Of a stretch of 59,698 nucleotides of DNA, positions 57,148 to 59,698 are shown one piece after another (the first letter of the stretch is position 1; every line of letters starts with the position of its first letter). The position numbers were made by a program, and so were the translations under genes. The notes beneath the pieces are model-generated. The model was not told the DNA's origin. It searched no databases and saw only the letters and a program-made list of their open reading frames with translations. The stretch is from a virus. The stretch covers positions 1 through 59,698 of the IMG/VR virus record IMGVR_UViG_3300037054_000205. The stretch is one strand, 5' to 3'.

Positions 57148-57174
57148 GGCGAGCCGATGAGCAGACGGCTCGCC
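57148..57174 (+). promoter_or_regulatory. Leader stem-loop upstream of exported protein
   Basis: GGCGAGCCG-9 bases-CGGCTCGCC, a perfect 9-bp stem at 57148-57174, in the leader of the gene at 57215. No U-tract follows; it is likely an mRNA-stability or translation-control structure. Confidence 0.55.
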
Positions 57175-57214
57175 AGCCTCCTTCGAATTCAATCTGCCAA
57201 ATACGAGGAGAATT

Positions 57215-57985
57215 ATGAGACTTCCGAAATTTCTTGCGACGTTCTTATTGATTTTGGTCCTGGCGTCAGGCGTGTTTGCCCAATCCACCCCGGCAGTGAA
57301 GTACCCAACGTCGAGCCAGTATTGGGTCGGCGTGACGGGCGGTGACTCATTCAACAACACGAATCTGGGAATTGAAGTTGGTTTAGAGAAGCCGTTTTCG
57401 AAGCGCTTCGCAATCAGCTTGACGGAACGTTTCCTGCCGCTAGAAACCAAACGTGCGCTGGGAACAGGTGATGCGAACATCGTCCGGGGTACGACATATG
57501 TCTGGTTGACTCCAAAGTTCGGTTTCGCGGCCAATGCGGAATTATCCAGCTACTCAATTTCGCAAGTCAATAAGGCGACCATCTATGTGTTCGGCGGACC
57601 TGTATGGCGCCATACCATATTTGGAGCCCCCGCGCGCCTGGAATTGGATTACGTCGGGCAAGTCGACAACCACTACATCAACCAATTCCTGGTCAACCAC
57701 AACTTGCAGACGGGCGGAATTGAACCCGGCCAGATGCAGGGCGCTCGATTTGCGCTGAACCTTCGAGCCGGATGTTTCTCAAACTTCTGCGTTAATATCA
57801 ATGAGGAATATTCCCTCGGAAGGGTTTTGACGCAAGGCAACCCAATTTGTGACGGCACCATTGGGAACGGCAGTCAAGCCGGAATTGCCTCCTGCCCGCG
57901 CGGTAGCGGTATCTCGGGAAGCGTGGCGGCATCCGTCCGCTTCGTGTTTCCGCGACCTCGTGGTCACGAAAACGATTTGTTCTAA
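57215..57985 (+). CDS. Exported outer-membrane beta-barrel-like protein, 256 aa
   Basis: ACGAGGAGAATT precedes the ATG. Signal peptide MRLPKFLATFLLILVLASGV ending VFAQ at residue 23. The mature part alternates short amphipathic strands (NTNLGIEVGLEKPFSKRFAI, ATIYVFGGPVWRHTIFG, ARLELDYVGQVDNHYINQF) and ends in a terminal Phe, the BAM-type signal of outer-membrane barrels. A phage-encoded barrel suggests superinfection exclusion or a host-surface change. The family is not identified. Confidence 0.68.
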   Translation: MRLPKFLATFLLILVLASGVFAQSTPAVKYPTSSQYWVGVTGGDSFNNTNLGIEVGLEKPFSKRFAISLTERFLPLETKRALGTGDANIVRGTTYVWLTPKFGFAANAELSSYSISQVNKATIYVFGGPVWRHTIFGAPARLELDYVGQVDNHYINQFLVNHNLQTGGIEPGQMQGARFALNLRAGCFSNFCVNINEEYSLGRVLTQGNPICDGTIGNGSQAGIASCPRGSGISGSVAASVRFVFPRPRGHENDLF

Positions 57986-57999
57986 GTTTGCAACCTAAA

Positions 58000-58029
58000 G
58001 GGGGCGGTAAATCGCACGTCGCCGCCCCC
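58000..58029 (+). terminator. GC-rich hairpin, weak terminator candidate
   Basis: GGGGGCGG (58000-58007) and CCGCCCCC (58022-58029) form an 8-bp stem with a 14-base loop, 14 bp after the barrel gene stop. The downstream sequence ATCTAATCTT is not a clear U-tract, so termination is uncertain. Confidence 0.45.
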
Positions 58030-58055
58030 ATCTAATCTTCTGTGAGGAGATGGAA

Positions 58056-58250
58056 ATGGGCCACAACGTTGGAGATCAAGCAAATCGAGCGGTGAAAGCG
58101 GGAGAGCGAAAGGCGGCGGAAGAGAAGCGCACCCCCGAGGAAATCATTAAGGGGATTCGCGGAAATCTCGCGGCGCATCTGGCGGTCACGCCCAGCGACA
58201 CGCAGTTTTTGCTGGCGCAGTATGATGCTGCGGTAAAGTCCAATGTTTAA
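58056..58250 (+). CDS. Small hypothetical protein, 64 aa
   Basis: ATG 58056 is preferred over 58050 because GAGGAG lies six bases upstream. Ala/Lys-rich helical N-terminus (MGHNVGDQANRAVKAGERKA) and a short second helix. Overlaps the next gene by 8 bp. No family recognised. Confidence 0.55.
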   Translation: MGHNVGDQANRAVKAGERKAAEEKRTPEEIIKGIRGNLAAHLAVTPSDTQFLLAQYDAAVKSNV

Positions 58251-58440
58251 CATCCACATCGAAGTGCCGTCCGGTGCGGTCTCGCGGGGGTATGAGCGTG
58301 AGACCGAGGAAGAGGCTGTCAAGGTGTTCGAGCGCAATGTGGCGCAGATTAAGCCGTGGGACGGCATCGTCTGCGACGTCGTGATGACCGAAGAGGGTAA
58401 GGAAGTGAAGAGGGAGCATATCGACAATGGCTCACGATAA
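58243..58440 (+). CDS. Small hypothetical protein, 65 aa
   Basis: It overlaps the previous gene by 8 bp and the next by 14. Alternating beta and helix (FNIHIEVPSGAVSRGYERET, EEAVKVFERNVAQIKPWDG, IVCDVVMTEEGKEV), a compact ferredoxin-like size. No family recognised. Confidence 0.55.
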   Translation: MFNIHIEVPSGAVSRGYERETEEEAVKVFERNVAQIKPWDGIVCDVVMTEEGKEVKREHIDNGSR

Positions 58441-58744
58441 GGCCGGGAACCGCATCTTTCGTAAAGTCCAGGTCCGGGTCATCTTCCCGGACGATATTTT
58501 TCCGCCGAAGCTGTTCACGCAGCGTGCCGGGCCGAAACAGGGATTTGGGGACTCAGGCAGAGCGGCAATGCTGGACCAGATTGCTGATCAACTCGACACA
58601 CTTTACCCGTACTGGGAATTCAATCTGACTGAACTCGCTCCTATCGGAAGTACGGCGAAATATGTGATGACATTTGCTGGGTATCGTCGCGCGGCGAACA
58701 CAGACCCCCAACTGGGGATGGACGACTCAAGGGTGAGCGTATGA
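58427..58744 (+). CDS. Hypothetical protein, 105 aa
   Basis: The ATG at 58427 follows AGGGAGCATATCG. Mixed alpha/beta sequence (RKVQVRVIFPDDIFPPKLFT ... KYVMTFAGYRRAANTD). It overlaps the next gene by 4 bp. No family recognised. Confidence 0.55.
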   Translation: MAHDKAGNRIFRKVQVRVIFPDDIFPPKLFTQRAGPKQGFGDSGRAAMLDQIADQLDTLYPYWEFNLTELAPIGSTAKYVMTFAGYRRAANTDPQLGMDDSRVSV

Positions 58745-58908
58745 AGCGCGAACTTTATGATATATGGGAAGAGGCGGACCCCCTTGGCCATCCGAACCTC
58801 TGGCGGTGCCAGTTGATAAATTTTATTGCTAGTTTCCCCAGCCAGGAGTACGCCGAACGGTATGTCGCGGCTGTGAAGAAGACTCGGAAAGAACTGGGGC
58901 TCAAGTAA
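58741..58908 (+). CDS. Small hypothetical protein, 55 aa
   Basis: It starts in an ATGA overlap. Product MKRELYDIWEEADPLGHPNL..., helical with a basic C-terminus. It ends against the convergent minus-strand gene at 58901, overlapping it by 8 bp. No family recognised. Confidence 0.55.
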   Translation: MKRELYDIWEEADPLGHPNLWRCQLINFIASFPSQEYAERYVAAVKKTRKELGLK

Positions 58909-59077
58909 GAGTGAATGGTGGGCGCCACCCGCAAAGCATAGGTCCGCATTTACAATCCACGCATGTAGTTTGAAACGGCTCCCAGCACAGAGTATTGAGG
59001 CAAGTCCACTCCGCCCCGCAGACTTTGCAGACGTGCGGCTGGCTCCAGGGGACCTCTTCGGAAAGTCGTTTCTTCAT
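58901..59077 (-). CDS. Cys-rich zinc-ribbon peptide on the minus strand, 58 aa
   Basis: ATG at 59077 reading left: MKKRLSEEVPWSQPHVCKVC..., with Cys at residues 17, 20, 26, 31, 39, 42, 44 and 49. Two CxxC pairs would make one or two zinc sites. It is the only plausible minus-strand gene in the window, in a gap with no + strand gene, but has no clear Shine-Dalgarno. Cys density far above chance supports it; a divergent promoter with 59103 is possible. Confidence 0.5.
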   Translation of the reverse strand: MKKRLSEEVPWSQPHVCKVCGAEWTCLNTLCWEPFQTTCVDCKCGPMLCGWRPPFTLT

Positions 59078-59102
59078 GCCCGCAAGTATATCATAAAATC
59101 CC

Positions 59103-59131
59103 TTGACAGGGTACTAGTACTTTGGTACTCT
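59103..59131 (+). promoter_or_regulatory. Sigma70-like promoter with AGTAC-TTTG-GTACT operator
   Basis: TTGACA at 59103-59108, a 17-bp spacer, TACTCT at 59126-59131. AGTACTTTGGTACT (59116-59129) overlaps the -10, and GTACTAGTAC (59111-59120) adds an extra palindromic half site. The predicted start falls at or next to the lysozyme ATG (59138), so the transcript may be leaderless. Partner of the promoter at 46186. Confidence 0.75.
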
Positions 59132-59137
59132 TGATTT

Positions 59138-59602
59138 ATGGCAAACTTCTCCATCGCCGTGGCTCTCACTCTTCAGCATGAAGGGGGCTATGTTGACAAT
59201 CCCGCCGACCCTGGCGGGGCGACGAACATGGGGATTACCCAGTACGATATGCCGGGGCAGGATATAAAGACCCTGAATGTGGCTCAGGCGACGGCCTATT
59301 ATTTAGAACACTACTGGAAACCCTTCTATTCGCAGATTTCCAATCAGGCGATTGCTTCCAAGCTCTTCGATCTCGGCGTCCTTTTCGGTGTCGGCACCGC
59401 CGTGAAAGTCCTTCAGGGAGTTTTATCGCTAGTTCAGGATGGGAATTTCGGTCCCGTCTCTTTGTCTGCGGTGAACGCGGCAGGCTCGGGTCTATTGTCG
59501 GGATATAAAAACGCTCTAAGCCAACACGCCGTAAACGTGGTAGCATCGAACCCCCGTGAGGCAATGTTTCTAGCGGGCTGGCAGCGGAGGATAAACTCTT
59601 AA
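59138..59602 (+). CDS. GH108-type lysozyme (N-acetylmuramidase), endolysin, 154 aa
   Basis: SIAVALTLQHEGGYVDNPAD, then GGATNMGITQYD, the NVAQATAYYLEHYW helix and a C-terminal peptidoglycan-binding-3-like part (NAAGSGLLSGYKNALSQHAV ... REAMFLAGWQRRINS). The EGGY motif supplies the catalytic Glu15. It cleaves peptidoglycan at lysis. No signal peptide, so it needs a holin. The start probably lacks a leader, as the promoter ends 6 bp before it. A late element follows the stop. Confidence 0.9.
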   Translation: MANFSIAVALTLQHEGGYVDNPADPGGATNMGITQYDMPGQDIKTLNVAQATAYYLEHYWKPFYSQISNQAIASKLFDLGVLFGVGTAVKVLQGVLSLVQDGNFGPVSLSAVNAAGSGLLSGYKNALSQHAVNVVASNPREAMFLAGWQRRINS

Positions 59603-59603
59603 A

Positions 59604-59623
59604 GACTTTTTATTTCATAAGTG
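59604..59623 (+). promoter_or_regulatory. GACTTT-CATAAGTG element, copy 10
   Basis: GACTTTTTATTTCATAAGTG, an exact arm match, directly after the lysozyme stop. The remaining 75 bp to the window end hold no gene, so the unit it serves lies beyond the window. Confidence 0.8.
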
Positions 59624-59698
59624 AAGACTATTTTGGCCCAGACGGAGGGCAAGGCTCATCAGTCAATTGGGGCTAATCAAACAAAAAGCCGTCGGACG

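Noticed and set aside
5486-59623. Reading the GACTTT...CATAAGTG elements as transcription terminators
   Set aside because: They contain no inverted repeat and no terminal U-tract, and one lies directly before a tRNA 5' end.

Overview
The window is almost entirely one tightly packed tailed-phage genome segment. Nearly every gene is on the + strand and many stop and start codons overlap (ATGA or TAATG). It encodes a small and large terminase, a portal, a scaffold-like protein, an N4 gp56-like major capsid protein, a family A DNA polymerase, a primase-helicase, RecA, an ERF annealing protein, SSB, a UvrD-like helicase, a RecB-like nuclease and a GH108-type lysozyme. I see no integrase, excisionase or clear lysogeny switch. 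The host is probably a Gram-negative bacterium. An Acidobacteriota (Terriglobia-like) host is my inference from the style of the exported proteins (putative Ig plus fibronectin III modules, signal peptides ending near FAQ); the sequence does not prove it.

Layout: 1-5.4 kb holds many tiny accessory ORFs, with a strong sigma70-like promoter at 1563 and paired palindromes at 1050-1099. 5.5-11.2 kb holds small genes, an HNH gene, an exported trypsin-like protease, and a phage GroEL and GroES separated by a GIY-YIG homing endonuclease gene. 11.2-26.6 kb is packaging and virion structure: TerS, small virion proteins, a large fibre or adhesin, TerL, portal, scaffold, MCP, a glycosyltransferase and a Met-type tRNA. 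26.7-36.8 kb holds a zinc-ribbon protein, an endonuclease VII-like protein, a histidine phosphatase and a 2776-residue multidomain protein. That protein contains a radical-SAM domain, an M41-like HEVGH domain, a GNAT-like domain and a nucleotidyltransferase-like domain. 36.8-54.6 kb is nucleotide metabolism, replication and recombination, and includes a probable programmed +1 frameshift at the start of the DNA polymerase and a candidate iteron origin. 54.6-59.7 kb holds accessory genes, two exported proteins that could act at the host envelope, a rare minus-strand zinc-ribbon gene and the lysozyme.

Regulation: ten good copies and one degenerate copy of a 20-bp element, GACTTTYYYYYYCATAAGTG, lie on the + strand in gaps mostly in front of virion genes, and one lies 4 bp before the tRNA. 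I read it as a phage-specific (probably late) promoter or start-associated element. A second class of sigma70-like promoters (TTGACA, 17 bp, TAnnnT) serves other units. Two of these share the operator-like inverted repeat AGTACTTTGGTACT. At least nine free-standing HNH, endonuclease VII or GIY-YIG genes sit between core genes, so this lineage is heavily colonised by mobile endonucleases. No tape measure, tail tube or baseplate gene is recognisable. Those genes may lie outside the window or be too diverged to see.
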